A DNA stretch of 64,000 nt, from the NCBI RefSeq assembly GCF_900111245.1, contig NZ_FOGO01000005.1, positions 248,001 to 312,000 of the forward strand, written 5' to 3'. The notes below the pieces were generated by a model. The model was not told the origin of the DNA and did no database searches. It saw only the letters and a list, made by a program, of their open reading frames with translations. Each line of letters starts with the position of its first letter. Within the stretch, counting starts at the first letter, position 1. The DNA comes from Streptomyces qinglanensis (lineage in GTDB: Bacteria > Actinomycetota > Actinomycetes > Streptomycetales > Streptomycetaceae). Positions 1-8,533 of the stretch are shown here, piece after piece. A program made the position numbers and the translations under genes.

Positions 1-423
1 GAAGACGCTGGCGTAGGCGATGGTCGAGGTCACGACCAGCATGAGCGTGTACATCCACATCACCACGCCCGAGATGACGCTGGCGGCGTCCCCGTACCGC
101 AGCGAGAGCATCTCGGCGACGGTGTACACGCGCAGCCGGGCGATCCGGGCGGAGAAGAAGATGCTCAGCGCCAGCAGCCCCAGCCCGATGGCCAGGACCA
201 TGGCGGCGCCGGAGATGCCGTAGCGGTAGCCCAGGGCCACCCCGCCGACGGTGGAGGCGCCGCCGAGGACGATGGCGGCCATCGTGCCCGTGTACATCAG
301 CGGCCCGAGCCGCCGCCCGGCCACCAGGAACTCGCTCTTGGAGGCCGCGCGCCTCCGGCCCCACCAGCCGGCGCCGACCAGGCCCAGCAGGTATGCGGTC
401 ATGACGAGGTAGTCGACGGCCAT
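1..423 (-). CDS. Sodium:solute symporter family protein, N-terminal part (runs off the left edge)
   Basis: The first 141 codons of an SSS-family transporter lie on the minus strand and the gene continues past base 1. The reading frame starts MAVDYLVMTAYLLGLVGAGW, followed by a basic loop ending in the typical EFLVAGRRLGPL segment, a helix-rich GGASTVGGVALGYRYG stretch, and then the VYTVAEMLSLRYG segment common in this family. At least three membrane helices are visible. The ATG at 423-421 is preceded on its own strand by GGAGGACCTG, a good ribosome-binding site. It is transcribed divergently from a PucR-type regulator, so purine, allantoin or other nitrogen-compound uptake under that regulator is plausible. 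Substrate cannot be read from the N-terminus alone. Confidence 0.85.
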   Translation of the reverse strand, partial: MAVDYLVMTAYLLGLVGAGWWGRRRAASKSEFLVAGRRLGPLMYTGTMAAIVLGGASTVGGVALGYRYGISGAAMVLAIGLGLLALSIFFSARIARLRVYTVAEMLSLRYGDAASVISGVVMWMYTLMLVVTSTIAYASVF

Positions 424-689
424 CAGGTCCTCCGATTCGCTGCGGCGCACGCCGGGGAGCGGCGCCGAGTGGCGGCTGTGCGGGGGCAGCGGCTGCGCGC
501 CGGGCCACGGAGCGGGCGGACACGGCAGTGCTGAGGGGGATGCCGGGGCGGGGGTGGTGCCCTGCTGGTGGGAGAACCTATCGACGGTCCGCACGGCGCT
601 GAAGTGTAGGATCTGTACAAGATGAGCTCGCCCATTGGAGGAATCCCGCACTGTCGGGCGGGGCTGCGGGGTTGGGAGGATCACTGCTC

Positions 690-2288
690 ATGGCCGGGAC
701 CGAGCAGTTCGCCGTTCCTCTCAGCATGCTGCTCGGCGACCCCGCGCTGGGCCTGACCCGGGTCGCCGGTCCGGCCGAGGACCGCCTCGTCAGCACGGTC
801 GGCACCACCGAGGTCGAGGACCCGGTGCCCTACCTCGTCGGCGGTGAGCTCCTGCTCACCGCGGGGGTGCGCCTGCCGTCCGGTGCGGACGGCATCGAGG
901 ACTACGTGTCCCGCGTCGCCGCCGCCGGGGTCGCCGCACTGGGCTTCGGCGTGGCACCGGTGCACCAGGAGGTCCCCGCCGCGCTCGCCGCCGCCTGCGA
1001 CCGCCACGGGCTGCCGCTGCTGCGGCTGCCGCCCCGCACCCCCTTCGTGGCCGTCGGCCAGGCCGTGTACGACGCCATCGCCGAGGTACGCAACAGCACC
1101 CTGCGGCGGATCTCCACGGCGCAGTCGGCGCTCGCTTCGGCCGCCGCCCGCCCGGACGCCCTCCGCGCCGTGCTGCAGCAGCTCAGCGCACACACGGAGG
1201 CCGCTTCGGTGCTCTTCGACGCCCAAGGGAGCGAGTTGTTCACCGCGGGCCGTCGCCCGCCCGACCCCGGCCCGCGGCTGCTGCGCGAGCTCGCCGTGCG
1301 CACTCTCGCCCGTTCCGCGGGCACGTCGCCGCAGGGCAGGCCGGCGCCCCCCGCCGCGGCGGCCCACCACCACGAGGGCGTCCATCTCACCGTGCACACC
1401 CTGCCCGGCGCGGACGGCGCCGCCCCGCTGGCGCTCGGCCAGGCGTCCGGCACGGCCCCCACCCTGGTGCACCGCCAGGTGACCGGCACGGCCACCGTGC
1501 TGCTGTCCCTGCTCACCAGCCCCAGCCACGCCCTCGGCGCCGACACCCGCGGCGTCGGCGCCCTGGTGCGGCTCATGCTCGGGGCCGCACCGGCCGAGGT
1601 CGCGCACGCGCTGCTCCCCGACGACGGGCCGGGCGCAGCCGACCACTGGATCGTCGTCCACGGCCGGCTGCTGCGGCCCCGGCCGGGTCCCGCCGACCGG
1701 TCGCACACCGACCCGGCCCGACTCGCCGCGCTGGGCACCGCACTCGGTACTCCCTATGTGCACCTCGACCGGGCGGGGCTGCGGGCCCTGGTCCCGAGTG
1801 CGCGGGATGCCCGGCCGAGTCCTCCGGCGCAGGCCGCCGCCCTCGGATGGACCCTCGGCTTCAGCGCACCGGTACCGGCGGCCGAGCTGCCCGGCGCCGA
1901 CGCCCAAGCCGAGCGGGCGCTGGAGCGGGCCGTCGCCAGCGAGGCCCCCGCGGTGGTGCACAGCGCGGAGCACACCCTCCATTCCCTGGTGTCGGCGCCC
2001 GAGGCGCGCGAGCACGCCCGGGCCCGGTTCGCGCCGCTCTCCCGGGCTCCGGCGCCCGGCGCCGCCGTCCTCCTCGGCACCCTGCGCACCTGGCTGTCCT
2101 TCCACGGCACCTGGGACCGCACCGCGGCCGAGCTGCGGGTCCACCGCAACACCGTGCGGCACCGGCTGGCGCGTGTCGCCGAACTCCTCGACGTCGACCT
2201 GCAGGATCCGGAGGTCCGGATGGAGCTCTGGTTCGCGCTGCGCTGGCTGCCGGACGACCCGGCCGCGGGTCCGCAGGGTTCCGGCTGA
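690..2288 (+). CDS. PucR family transcriptional regulator
   Basis: This encodes a 532-aa regulator of the PucR/purine-catabolism type. The N-terminal 130 residues match the PucR ligand-binding domain (PVPYLVGGELLLTAGV, then GFGVAPVHQEVPAAL). The C-terminal 60 residues hold the PucR-type helix-turn-helix: a FHGTWDRTAAELRVHRNTV segment followed by RHRLARVAELL. The middle is an alanine- and proline-rich linker resembling a degenerate GGDEF-like region. I chose the ATG at 690, with GGGAGGA 9-15 bases upstream; an in-frame TTG at 672 lies before that ribosome-binding site and is less likely. Its divergent partner is a sodium:solute symporter, which fits local control of nitrogen-compound uptake. 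That target is inferred. Confidence 0.88.
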   Translation: MAGTEQFAVPLSMLLGDPALGLTRVAGPAEDRLVSTVGTTEVEDPVPYLVGGELLLTAGVRLPSGADGIEDYVSRVAAAGVAALGFGVAPVHQEVPAALAAACDRHGLPLLRLPPRTPFVAVGQAVYDAIAEVRNSTLRRISTAQSALASAAARPDALRAVLQQLSAHTEAASVLFDAQGSELFTAGRRPPDPGPRLLRELAVRTLARSAGTSPQGRPAPPAAAAHHHEGVHLTVHTLPGADGAAPLALGQASGTAPTLVHRQVTGTATVLLSLLTSPSHALGADTRGVGALVRLMLGAAPAEVAHALLPDDGPGAADHWIVVHGRLLRPRPGPADRSHTDPARLAALGTALGTPYVHLDRAGLRALVPSARDARPSPPAQAAALGWTLGFSAPVPAAELPGADAQAERALERAVASEAPAVVHSAEHTLHSLVSAPEAREHARARFAPLSRAPAPGAAVLLGTLRTWLSFHGTWDRTAAELRVHRNTVRHRLARVAELLDVDLQDPEVRMELWFALRWLPDDPAAGPQGSG

Positions 2289-2331
2289 CGCGGACCGGTC
2301 CGGAGCCGGACGGGACGGACCGGAGCGGAGC

Positions 2332-2355
2332 GGGGCGGGGCGGGACGGGGCGGGG
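2332..2355 (+). other. G-quadruplex-capable G-tract cluster
   Basis: Five runs of three or four guanines (2332-2335, 2337-2340, 2342-2344, 2347-2350, 2352-2355) are separated by only one or two bases, inside a longer run of GGAC/GGAGC/GGGGC-type imperfect repeats (about 2290-2385). The G-rich strand is the coding strand and the cluster ends 65 bases before the start codon of the serine hydrolase gene, so it would be in its 5' untranslated region if transcription starts upstream. Confidence 0.6.
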
Positions 2356-2420
2356 CGGACCGGACCGGAGCGCTGCGGGGCGGGAAGCGGTCGGCCGGCA
2401 GCGCCGGATACGGTTCAACC

Positions 2421-3314
2421 GTGGGCCACATATCCGATCTGATGACCCGACTGCTGTCCCGGCGTCGGCGTCCCCTTCCCGAGTGCGTCCTGCTTCCCGG
2501 GCAGGAGCCCCGGGTGCGCGACGGCCACGATTCCGGGGCCTTCGTGGAGTTGGGCTCCCTGACCAAGGTGCTCACCGGAACCGCGCTGGTCCGGATGGCC
2601 GGGGCCGGACTGCTGGAGGTGGACGCACCGGTGGAGCGGGTGCTGCCGCAGGCACCCGCTTCCGGCATCAGTCTCCGGCACCTGATGGAACACACCTCGG
2701 GTCTGCCTCGCCTGCCCCCGGGGCTCTCGGGCCCGCGCAGCGACCCGTACCGCGACTTCACCCCGGCCGCTCTCGACCAACTGCTCGAACGCCTCGACCG
2801 GCTCGGCGGGCGGCAGCCGGGGCAGGAGGAGTACTCGAACTTCGGGTACGCCGTACTGGGAGCCGCCCTGGCCGCGGCCGCCGGGACGCCGTACCCGGAG
2901 CTGGTACGGGAGCACGTCCTCGAACCGCTGGGCCTGGCCGACGAGGTGACCGCCGCCCCGCCGGCCGGGCGCACCCTGCGGGCCAGGACCCGGACCGGGG
3001 CCGAGCGGACCCCGTGGACCATGGACGGGGCGATCCTGCCCGCAGGCGGCATGTGGGGAACCCCTCGGGCGCTGGCCACGCTGGTCAGGGCCCTGCTGGT
3101 GGAACAGGTGCTCGGGGACCCCGCACCGTCCTGGCAGACGGCCGGGCGACTGCGCTGGCACAACGGCGCCACCCGGGACGCCTCCGCGTTCGCGGGCGCG
3201 TTCCCCGACACCGGGGAGTGGGTGGTGGTCCACCGGCTCGGTGGCGCGCCGGCCGACACCGACCGGCGGGGAGTCGGGCTGCTCTCCGCGGCCGGGCAGC
3301 CGGCCGCCGGCTAG
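2421..3314 (+). CDS. Serine hydrolase, beta-lactamase/class C penicillin-binding protein fold
   Basis: The 297-aa product has the active-site motifs of the PF00144 family: SLTK at residues 46-49 (nucleophile Ser46, Lys49) and YSN at 138-140, with the typical HTSGLPRLP segment at 91-99 and the [20 protein letters not shown] helix after YSN. There is no signal peptide or lipobox; the N-terminus is polar and basic. A cytosolic hydrolase or esterase is therefore more likely than a cell-wall carboxypeptidase or secreted beta-lactamase. It is short for the family (usually 350-450 residues), and the third H/K-x-G motif is not clear near the C-terminus. The start is the GTG at 2421. Substrate unknown. 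It sits alone downstream of the PucR gene and behind a G-rich leader. Confidence 0.82.
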   Translation: MGHISDLMTRLLSRRRRPLPECVLLPGQEPRVRDGHDSGAFVELGSLTKVLTGTALVRMAGAGLLEVDAPVERVLPQAPASGISLRHLMEHTSGLPRLPPGLSGPRSDPYRDFTPAALDQLLERLDRLGGRQPGQEEYSNFGYAVLGAALAAAAGTPYPELVREHVLEPLGLADEVTAAPPAGRTLRARTRTGAERTPWTMDGAILPAGGMWGTPRALATLVRALLVEQVLGDPAPSWQTAGRLRWHNGATRDASAFAGAFPDTGEWVVVHRLGGAPADTDRRGVGLLSAAGQPAAG

Positions 3315-3362
3315 GGTCCGCACCGGACCGCGACGCCCCGGGACCGCACGCGCCGCTCGGAC

Positions 3363-4277
3363 TCATTCCGCGGGTTTGCGCCCCCAGATGCGGACGGTGT
3401 CGCCGACCCGCATCCAGTTCCAGAGGCGCTCGGCGTCGTCGTGGCGGAGGTTGACGCAGCCGTGCGAACCGGGCGAACTGTAGATGTTCTTGCGGGTGCC
3501 GTGCAGGGCCTGGCCCCCGCTGAAGTACTGGCTGAACGGCATCGGCTGGTGGTAGAGGGTCGAATAGTCGTCCCGCACCCGCCGCTGGATGGAGAACCGC
3601 CCGGTGCGCGTCTCGTACCCCGGTGCGCCGCTGCGCAGCGGCACCGCCTGGACGACGACCTTGTGGCCCTTGAGCAGCCACATCACCTGATGGGTCAGGT
3701 CTAGGCAGGCGACGCGCCCGCGTTCGGACGGGCAGTGGCCGTCGGCCAGCATCCGCTCGGGGTGCCCGGCCGCCCAGCGCGCGTACAGGGCGCGATAGGT
3801 GGCGGGTGAGGCACGGCCGTCCGCGGGGAGCACGCCCTCCCGCTCCTGGAAGTCCCGGATCGCGGCGCAGTCCTCTGGCGACTGCGTACCGTCCACCGGG
3901 AGTCCCAGATATCCCTCCACCTCGCGCTGCCGCGGACCGGTTCCGGTGGTGCACTCGCGCTGCGGTTCGGTCTCCGGCTCGGTCTCCGGCGGTTCGGTCT
4001 CCTGGGGTCCGGTCTCCGGCGCAGCGGACCCCTGCGGAGCGGACTCCGGCGGTGCGGACCCCCGAGGAGCGGACTCCGGCGGTGCGGACCCCCGAGGACC
4101 GGTCTCCTGCCCGGCGGGGCCGCCCGCCTCGGAGAGCGGATGCCCGGCAGCAGTGTTGCCCGGGGACGGGACGAGCGCCTGCGCCGGCGCGGCTTCGGCG
4201 AGGCCGAGCAGCAACAGCAGCGCGAGGGCGGGAGTGTGTGCTTTTCGTACGGATCGCGGGAATGTGTTCGCTGGCAT
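3363..4277 (-). CDS. Secreted L,D-transpeptidase (YkuD fold) with peptidoglycan-binding segment
   Basis: A 304-aa exported enzyme expected to form 3-3 crosslinks in peptidoglycan. It has a basic N-terminus and hydrophobic signal segment (ALALLLLLGLAEAAPAQA, about residues 17-34), then a low-complexity Pro/Glu/Ser linker of repeated PPESAP/GSAPPE units (about 55-105), a peptidoglycan-binding-1-like helical segment (EGYLGLPVDG through FQEREGVLPADG), and the C-terminal YkuD catalytic domain. The active-site motif is SHGCVNL, with His272 and Cys274. The upstream HGT and GRFSIQRR segments also fit. The linker contains a 30-bp repeat at the DNA level around 4037-4105, a likely place for length variation. 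No operon partner is evident. Confidence 0.9.
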   Translation of the reverse strand: MPANTFPRSVRKAHTPALALLLLLGLAEAAPAQALVPSPGNTAAGHPLSEAGGPAGQETGPRGSAPPESAPRGSAPPESAPQGSAAPETGPQETEPPETEPETEPQRECTTGTGPRQREVEGYLGLPVDGTQSPEDCAAIRDFQEREGVLPADGRASPATYRALYARWAAGHPERMLADGHCPSERGRVACLDLTHQVMWLLKGHKVVVQAVPLRSGAPGYETRTGRFSIQRRVRDDYSTLYHQPMPFSQYFSGGQALHGTRKNIYSSPGSHGCVNLRHDDAERLWNWMRVGDTVRIWGRKPAE

Positions 4278-4429
4278 GCACGGGGCTGTGCCCTGCCGAC
4301 CGGGCAGGCAGCACGGAAGTCCGCCGAATCACCTGACCGCCGCACACCGTTTCCCCGCCGCCGCCCGGTCGCCTCCACCGGCCGGTCCCGGTCCCGGTCA
4401 GGTCCGCGCTCCGGTGCCGGTCCGGTCCC

Positions 4430-4480
4430 GTCCGCACTCCGGCCCGGTCCGCACTCCGGTCCGGTCCGCGCTCCGGCCCG
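4430..4480. repeat. Three tandem copies of a 17-bp unit
   Basis: Units at 4430-4446, 4447-4463 and 4464-4480 read GTCCGCACTCCGGCCCG with one or two substitutions, inside a wider CCGGTCC-rich tract from about 4376. It lies between the 3' end of the phospholipase C gene and the start of the L,D-transpeptidase gene, in that gene's upstream region. No hairpin is obvious. Confidence 0.7.
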
Positions 4481-4523
4481 GGTGGAGCACCGGGCCGGGT
4501 GCGCGGACGGGGGAACGCGGCTG

Positions 4524-6584
4524 TCAGTCGGTCAGAGTGGCCGGGTCGCTGACGCCCGCCTCGCCGGTCTCGACATGCCCGGCGAGCCGGCGCTCCCAGT
4601 CGGGGTCGGCCTCGCAGGTGACCGTGAGGTCGTACCAGCGCTTGCTCTCCCGCAACGGCACCCTGTGCACGATCTTGCCGCCCGCGCGTACCGTGTGCGT
4701 CTGCTCGGCACCGCCGTAGGCGTTGCTCACGGTCAGCGTGCGGTCGGTGTCCGCCGCGTTGGTGAGGGTCAGTTCGATGTCGCCGCTCTTGGCGAGGTGG
4801 CGCGCGCTCACCTCGCAGCCCGCCTGCTTGTCGGGGCCCTTGAAGGTGCGCAGGAAACCGTTCGGACCGTGCGCCGTCAGGTCGTAGCTGCCGCCGGAGT
4901 AGGCGCTGTTCCAGGTGTCGGACAGCTCCTTGCCCGCCTCGGTGCTGTAGGTCCAGGGGCCGTCGGTGCGGTTCGCGGAGGTGACGAGGAAGAAGGCGCC
5001 CGCCGACTTCCCGCCGCTGAAGGTGAGGGTGAACTTGCCCTCGGAGGTGCGGGCCGTGCCGTCCACCAGCGGTGCGTACGGCAGCGGGCGCGTGTGCCGC
5101 GAGCCGGCCTCCTGGCGGGGCAGCACCGGCTTGGCCGGCGGCTTGGGCACGTAGCTGTCGTGCCGTTCCCGGTCCGGCGGCTCGTAGGCGTCGGTGCTCG
5201 GCAGCTCAGCGGGGTCGGTGTCCTTGAGGGTGAAGTCGAACGCCGAGGTCAGGTCGCCGCACAGGGACCGGCGCCAGGGCGAGACGTGCGGCTCGTGCAC
5301 CCCGAAGCGGCGCTCCATGAAGCGCAGGATGGAGGTGTGGTCGAACAGTTCGGAGCACACGTAGCCGCCGGTGCTCCAGGGCGAGACGACGAGCATCGGC
5401 ACCCGCTGGCCGAAGCCGTAGGGGCCGGGGGCGTATCCGGAGAGGCCGCCGGTGTACTGGTCGAGGGCGGTGTCCGCGGTGGCGCGGCCCTGCGCCGCGG
5501 AGGCCGGCGGGTAGGGCGGCACGACGTGGTCGAAGTAGCCGTCGTTCTCGTCGTAGGTGATGAACAGCGCCGTCTTCGCCCAGACCTCCGGATTGGCGGT
5601 CAGCGCGTCCAGCACCTGGGAGATGTACCAGGCTCCGTAGTTGGCGGGGAAGTTGGGGTGCTCGGTGAACGCCTCGGGCGCGGCGATCCAGGAGATCTTC
5701 GGGAGCTTGCCCGCCTTGACGTCGGCCTTGAGGTGGTCGAAGAAGCCGTCGCCCTGCGTGGCGTCGGTACCGGTGCGGGCCTTGTCGTGGAGCGGGTCGC
5801 CGGGCCGGGCGTTGCGGTACGCGTCGAAGTAGAGCAGCGAGTTGTCACCGTAGTTGCCGCGGTAGGCGTCCTCGATCCAGCCCCAGTGGCCGTCCGCGTC
5901 GAGGCCGTCGCCGATGTCCTGGTAGATCTTCCAGGAGATGCCGGCCTCCTCCAGGCGTTCGGGGTAGGTGGTCCAGCCGTAGCCGGCCTCCTCGTTGCCC
6001 AGGACGGGGCCGCCTCCCTTGCCGTCGTTTCCGGCGTGCCCGCTCCACATGTAGTAGCGGTTGGGGTCGGTGGCGCCGATCATCGAGCAGTGGTAGGCGT
6101 CGCAGACGGTGAAAGCGTCGGCGAGCGCGTAGTGGAAGGGGATGTCCTTCCGGGTCAGATACGCCATGGTGCCGGTGCCCTTGGCGGGGATCCACTGGTC
6201 GTACCGGCCCTCGTTCCACGCCTGGTGGCCGCCCGCCCAGTCGTGGTTGAGGCCCGCGATGAACTGCATGCCGAGGTTCTCGGCGTCGGGGTGGTAGGGC
6301 AGTACGTCCTTGTGTCCGTCGGACTGCTGCCAGACCGTCCGCTTCCCGGTCGGTGCCGCCGGGCGCGGGTCGCCGAAGCCGCGCACCCCGCTCAGGGTGC
6401 CGAAGTAGTGGTCGAAGGACCTGTTCTCCTGCATCAGCACGACGATGTGCTCGACGTCGTCGATGGTGCCGGAACGGCGGGCTGCGGGGATGGCGGCGGC
6501 GCGCTCGATGCTGCCGGAGAGGGCCGAGAAGCCCGCGGTCGCGCCGGCTATCTGGAGGAACCGGCGCCGGTTGAGTTCTGGCAT
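4524..6584 (-). CDS. Tat-exported phosphocholine-type phospholipase C
   Basis: The 686-aa product belongs to the phosphoesterase/acid phosphatase-like family of bacterial phospholipases C (PF04185, with DUF756-type C-terminal domains). It begins with a twin-arginine signal (NRRRFLQIAGATAGFSAL). Near residue 50 it has the family motif VLMQENRSFDHYFG, followed by DPNRYYMWSGH, FITYDENDGYFDHV and VPMLVVSPWSTGGYV metal-site or active-site segments. The last 200 residues are beta-rich repeats (FTLTFSGG..., ELTLTNAADTDRTLTVSNAYGG) as expected for the paired C-terminal domains. I chose the ATG at 6584 because the Tat motif follows directly; an in-frame start 43 codons earlier would bury it. Such enzymes release phosphorylated head groups from phospholipids. 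A PHO-box-like repeat lies 81-102 bases upstream. Confidence 0.92.
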   Translation of the reverse strand: MPELNRRRFLQIAGATAGFSALSGSIERAAAIPAARRSGTIDDVEHIVVLMQENRSFDHYFGTLSGVRGFGDPRPAAPTGKRTVWQQSDGHKDVLPYHPDAENLGMQFIAGLNHDWAGGHQAWNEGRYDQWIPAKGTGTMAYLTRKDIPFHYALADAFTVCDAYHCSMIGATDPNRYYMWSGHAGNDGKGGGPVLGNEEAGYGWTTYPERLEEAGISWKIYQDIGDGLDADGHWGWIEDAYRGNYGDNSLLYFDAYRNARPGDPLHDKARTGTDATQGDGFFDHLKADVKAGKLPKISWIAAPEAFTEHPNFPANYGAWYISQVLDALTANPEVWAKTALFITYDENDGYFDHVVPPYPPASAAQGRATADTALDQYTGGLSGYAPGPYGFGQRVPMLVVSPWSTGGYVCSELFDHTSILRFMERRFGVHEPHVSPWRRSLCGDLTSAFDFTLKDTDPAELPSTDAYEPPDRERHDSYVPKPPAKPVLPRQEAGSRHTRPLPYAPLVDGTARTSEGKFTLTFSGGKSAGAFFLVTSANRTDGPWTYSTEAGKELSDTWNSAYSGGSYDLTAHGPNGFLRTFKGPDKQAGCEVSARHLAKSGDIELTLTNAADTDRTLTVSNAYGGAEQTHTVRAGGKIVHRVPLRESKRWYDLTVTCEADPDWERRLAGHVETGEAGVSDPATLTD

Positions 6585-6664
6585 GGGTCTGCTGACCTCA
6601 CAGGGCGAATCGGAATCGTCGGACCGGCAGAGTCTGTCAACAACGACGGCACCATGGAAGGCCA

Positions 6665-6686
6665 CCTGTATGAACAAGTTGGCAAC
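6665..6686 (-). promoter_or_regulatory. Possible PHO box upstream of phospholipase C
   Basis: On the minus strand two contiguous 11-mers read GTTGCCAACTT and GTTCATACAGG. Streptomyces PhoP binds 11-nt direct repeats of roughly GTTCAYYYRGC form. The second unit matches the first five bases well, the first unit only partly. Location 81-102 bases before the start codon of a phosphate-releasing enzyme supports the reading, but the match is imperfect. Confidence 0.4.
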
Positions 6687-6869
6687 ATCTGGAGATGCGG
6701 CGCGCAGTGACACCCCCTACCACCAGCAAAGACATGCGATAGCGGCGGGTCGACAACCGCAGCGCTGCGTTCCATTACCGTCGGAAGCCGCCGTCGTGAC
6801 CACCGCCACACGCCGTCGGCCGGAATCCGGGGCACCCCGACACCCGCACGACAGGACGGGCCGGGCCCC

Positions 6870-6985
6870 GGTGCGGGACGCACCATGAGCCCTGGGGTGC
6901 GGGACGCACCATGAGCCCTGGGGTGCGGGACGCACCATGAGCCCTGGGGTGCGGGACGCACCATGAGCCCTGGGGTGCGGGACGC
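6870..6985. repeat. 26-bp tandem repeat, four perfect copies plus a partial fifth
   Basis: Perfect 26-bp copies occupy 6870-6895, 6896-6921, 6922-6947 and 6948-6973, with the first 12 bases of a fifth at 6974-6985 that then decays into GGGACGC repeats. Each unit carries a short inverted repeat GTGCG-GGA-CGCAC followed by CATGAGCCCTGG. The period is not a multiple of three, so it is not a coding repeat. The array ends about 35 bases before the start codon of the FUSC-like membrane protein gene, overlapping its presumed promoter or leader. Confidence 0.9.
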
Positions 6986-7019
6986 GGGACGCGGGACGGA
7001 GAGGCGAAGGAGACCATTG

Positions 7020-8270
7020 ATGGCCGAGGAGCGGGACGAGTCCCCGGAGGGCGGCCGCGCGGCGGCGGAGTCCGGCAGGTGGGCGCGCGCGAGGCAGTGG
7101 CTGGACCGGGCGAAGGGGTCGGCCGGGTATGAACGGCAGACCCTGGAACTCATCGGCAAGAGCGCCCTGGCGGCCACCGCCGCCTGGTACGTCGCGCACA
7201 ACCTGCTGGCCGCGCAGAGCCCCGCCTTCGCGCCCTTCTCCGCGGTCCTCATCATGCAGGTGACCATCTATCAGTCGCTGGTGCAGGCGCTGCGGTACGT
7301 CGCCGCGGTCTCCGCCGGAGTGATGGTGCAGGCGGCGCTGGGCTATCTGGCCGGGCCCGATCTGCTGACCTTCGTGCTGGTCGCGCTCATCGCCATGACC
7401 ATCGGCCGGTGGCGGCGGCTGGGTTCCCAGGGCTCCCAGGTGGCGACGGCCGCGTTCTTCGCCTTCTCCACCTACGCCGCCGCCTCCGGAAACCTCGAAC
7501 GCATCGAGGAGCTGGGCCAGATCCTGATGCTCGTCGGCATCGGCTGCGGAATCGGCGTGCTGATCAACGTCACCGTCGTGCCGCCGATGCGCTACCGGAG
7601 TGCCGAGTACGGGATCCGCGTCCTCGCCCACTCGCTGTGCGACCTGATGAGCGACATCGGCCCCGCGCTGCGCGAGGGCGAGCTGGACGACGAGCGCACC
7701 GGCCACTGGCGGCAGCGCGCCGCGACCCTGGGGCCGCTGGTGACACAGGCGCGCTCGGCGCTCGACACCGCCGTGGAGAGCAAGTACTACAACCCCCGGC
7801 AACTGCTGCCCGGACACCGGACGCAGCACGACTTCTCCGGCTATCAGGAACTGGTCGACGCACTGGAGCGGGTCACCCATCAGCTCACCTCGCTGACCCG
7901 GGCCCTGCACCAGTGGCCGGACGACGAGGACGGCCAGGACTGCCGCGGGTTCCTGGCGGACTACGCGGGGCTGCTGGAGGCGCTCTCCCGGATCACCCGC
8001 CAGTTCAGCGAGATCGACGAGCAGCACCTGCCGCGGCAGGCGAAGGAGCTGTGCCGGGCGGCGGAGGCGGCGCAGGAGAAGCGGACGGCGCTGGTCGAGG
8101 GGGTCCGGGAGTCCGCACTGCCGGCCGACGACCCGTCCCGCCCCTACGGCATCCTCCTCGCGGAGGCGACCCGGCTGATGGAGGAGGCCCAGCACTCCTG
8201 CGACATACTCCAGCACGCCGTCGACGAGGCGTCGCAGACCGGCGAACTCCGGGAGCGCGCGGAGCGGTGA
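7020..8270 (+). CDS. FUSC / aromatic-acid-exporter-like membrane protein
   Basis: The 416-aa product has a polar N-terminus of about 40 residues, then four or five hydrophobic helices between about residues 45 and 190 (GKSALAATAAWYVAHNLL, FAPFSAVLIMQVTIYQS, YVAAVSAGVMVQAALGY, LLTFVLVALIAMTIG, ILMLVGIGCGIGVLINVTVVPP), and a long helical cytosolic C-terminal half rich in charged residues. This is the layout of half-size FUSC/ArAE family proteins, some of which export aromatic acids. The ATG at 7020 is preceded by AAGGAG. The transported compound cannot be inferred. Translation begins just after a 26-bp tandem repeat, which may affect its expression. Confidence 0.8.
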   Translation: MAEERDESPEGGRAAAESGRWARARQWLDRAKGSAGYERQTLELIGKSALAATAAWYVAHNLLAAQSPAFAPFSAVLIMQVTIYQSLVQALRYVAAVSAGVMVQAALGYLAGPDLLTFVLVALIAMTIGRWRRLGSQGSQVATAAFFAFSTYAAASGNLERIEELGQILMLVGIGCGIGVLINVTVVPPMRYRSAEYGIRVLAHSLCDLMSDIGPALREGELDDERTGHWRQRAATLGPLVTQARSALDTAVESKYYNPRQLLPGHRTQHDFSGYQELVDALERVTHQLTSLTRALHQWPDDEDGQDCRGFLADYAGLLEALSRITRQFSEIDEQHLPRQAKELCRAAEAAQEKRTALVEGVRESALPADDPSRPYGILLAEATRLMEEAQHSCDILQHAVDEASQTGELRERAER

Positions 8271-8533
8271 CCCGCGCCGGGACCGGGCCCCGGGTCCGGC
8301 GCGCCCCTCCCCCGGCGGCACGGCGGCGCCGGCTCCGCGCGTGACCGTCCCTGCGCCCGCGCCCCGGGGATCACGTTCCGAACCGCGTCCCGCAGCGCAT
8401 CCGGCCGCTGCCCGGGACTGCATCCGGGTGGCGGCCTCCCGGCTCCGCCGACGCGGCGTACCGGCCCGGCGTCCCGGGACCCGCAGACTGAGCGCGACCG
8501 AAGGAGCCGGAAGCGGACGGACGACGGAACCTG

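Noticed and set aside
1847..3454. Alternate-frame plus-strand ORF spanning the PucR and serine hydrolase genes
   Set aside because: Arg/Gly/Ala/Pro-rich shadow frame with no domain, overlapping two recognised genes.
4140..6710. Long plus-strand open frame of about 850 codons opposite the phospholipase C gene
   Set aside because: Composition is Arg/Val/Gly/Ala-rich with no motif, and it lies opposite a clearly recognised enzyme. High GC leaves such antisense frames open.
6870..6985. CRISPR-like array
   Set aside because: Repeats are contiguous with no variable spacers and no cas genes are present; it is a simple tandem repeat.
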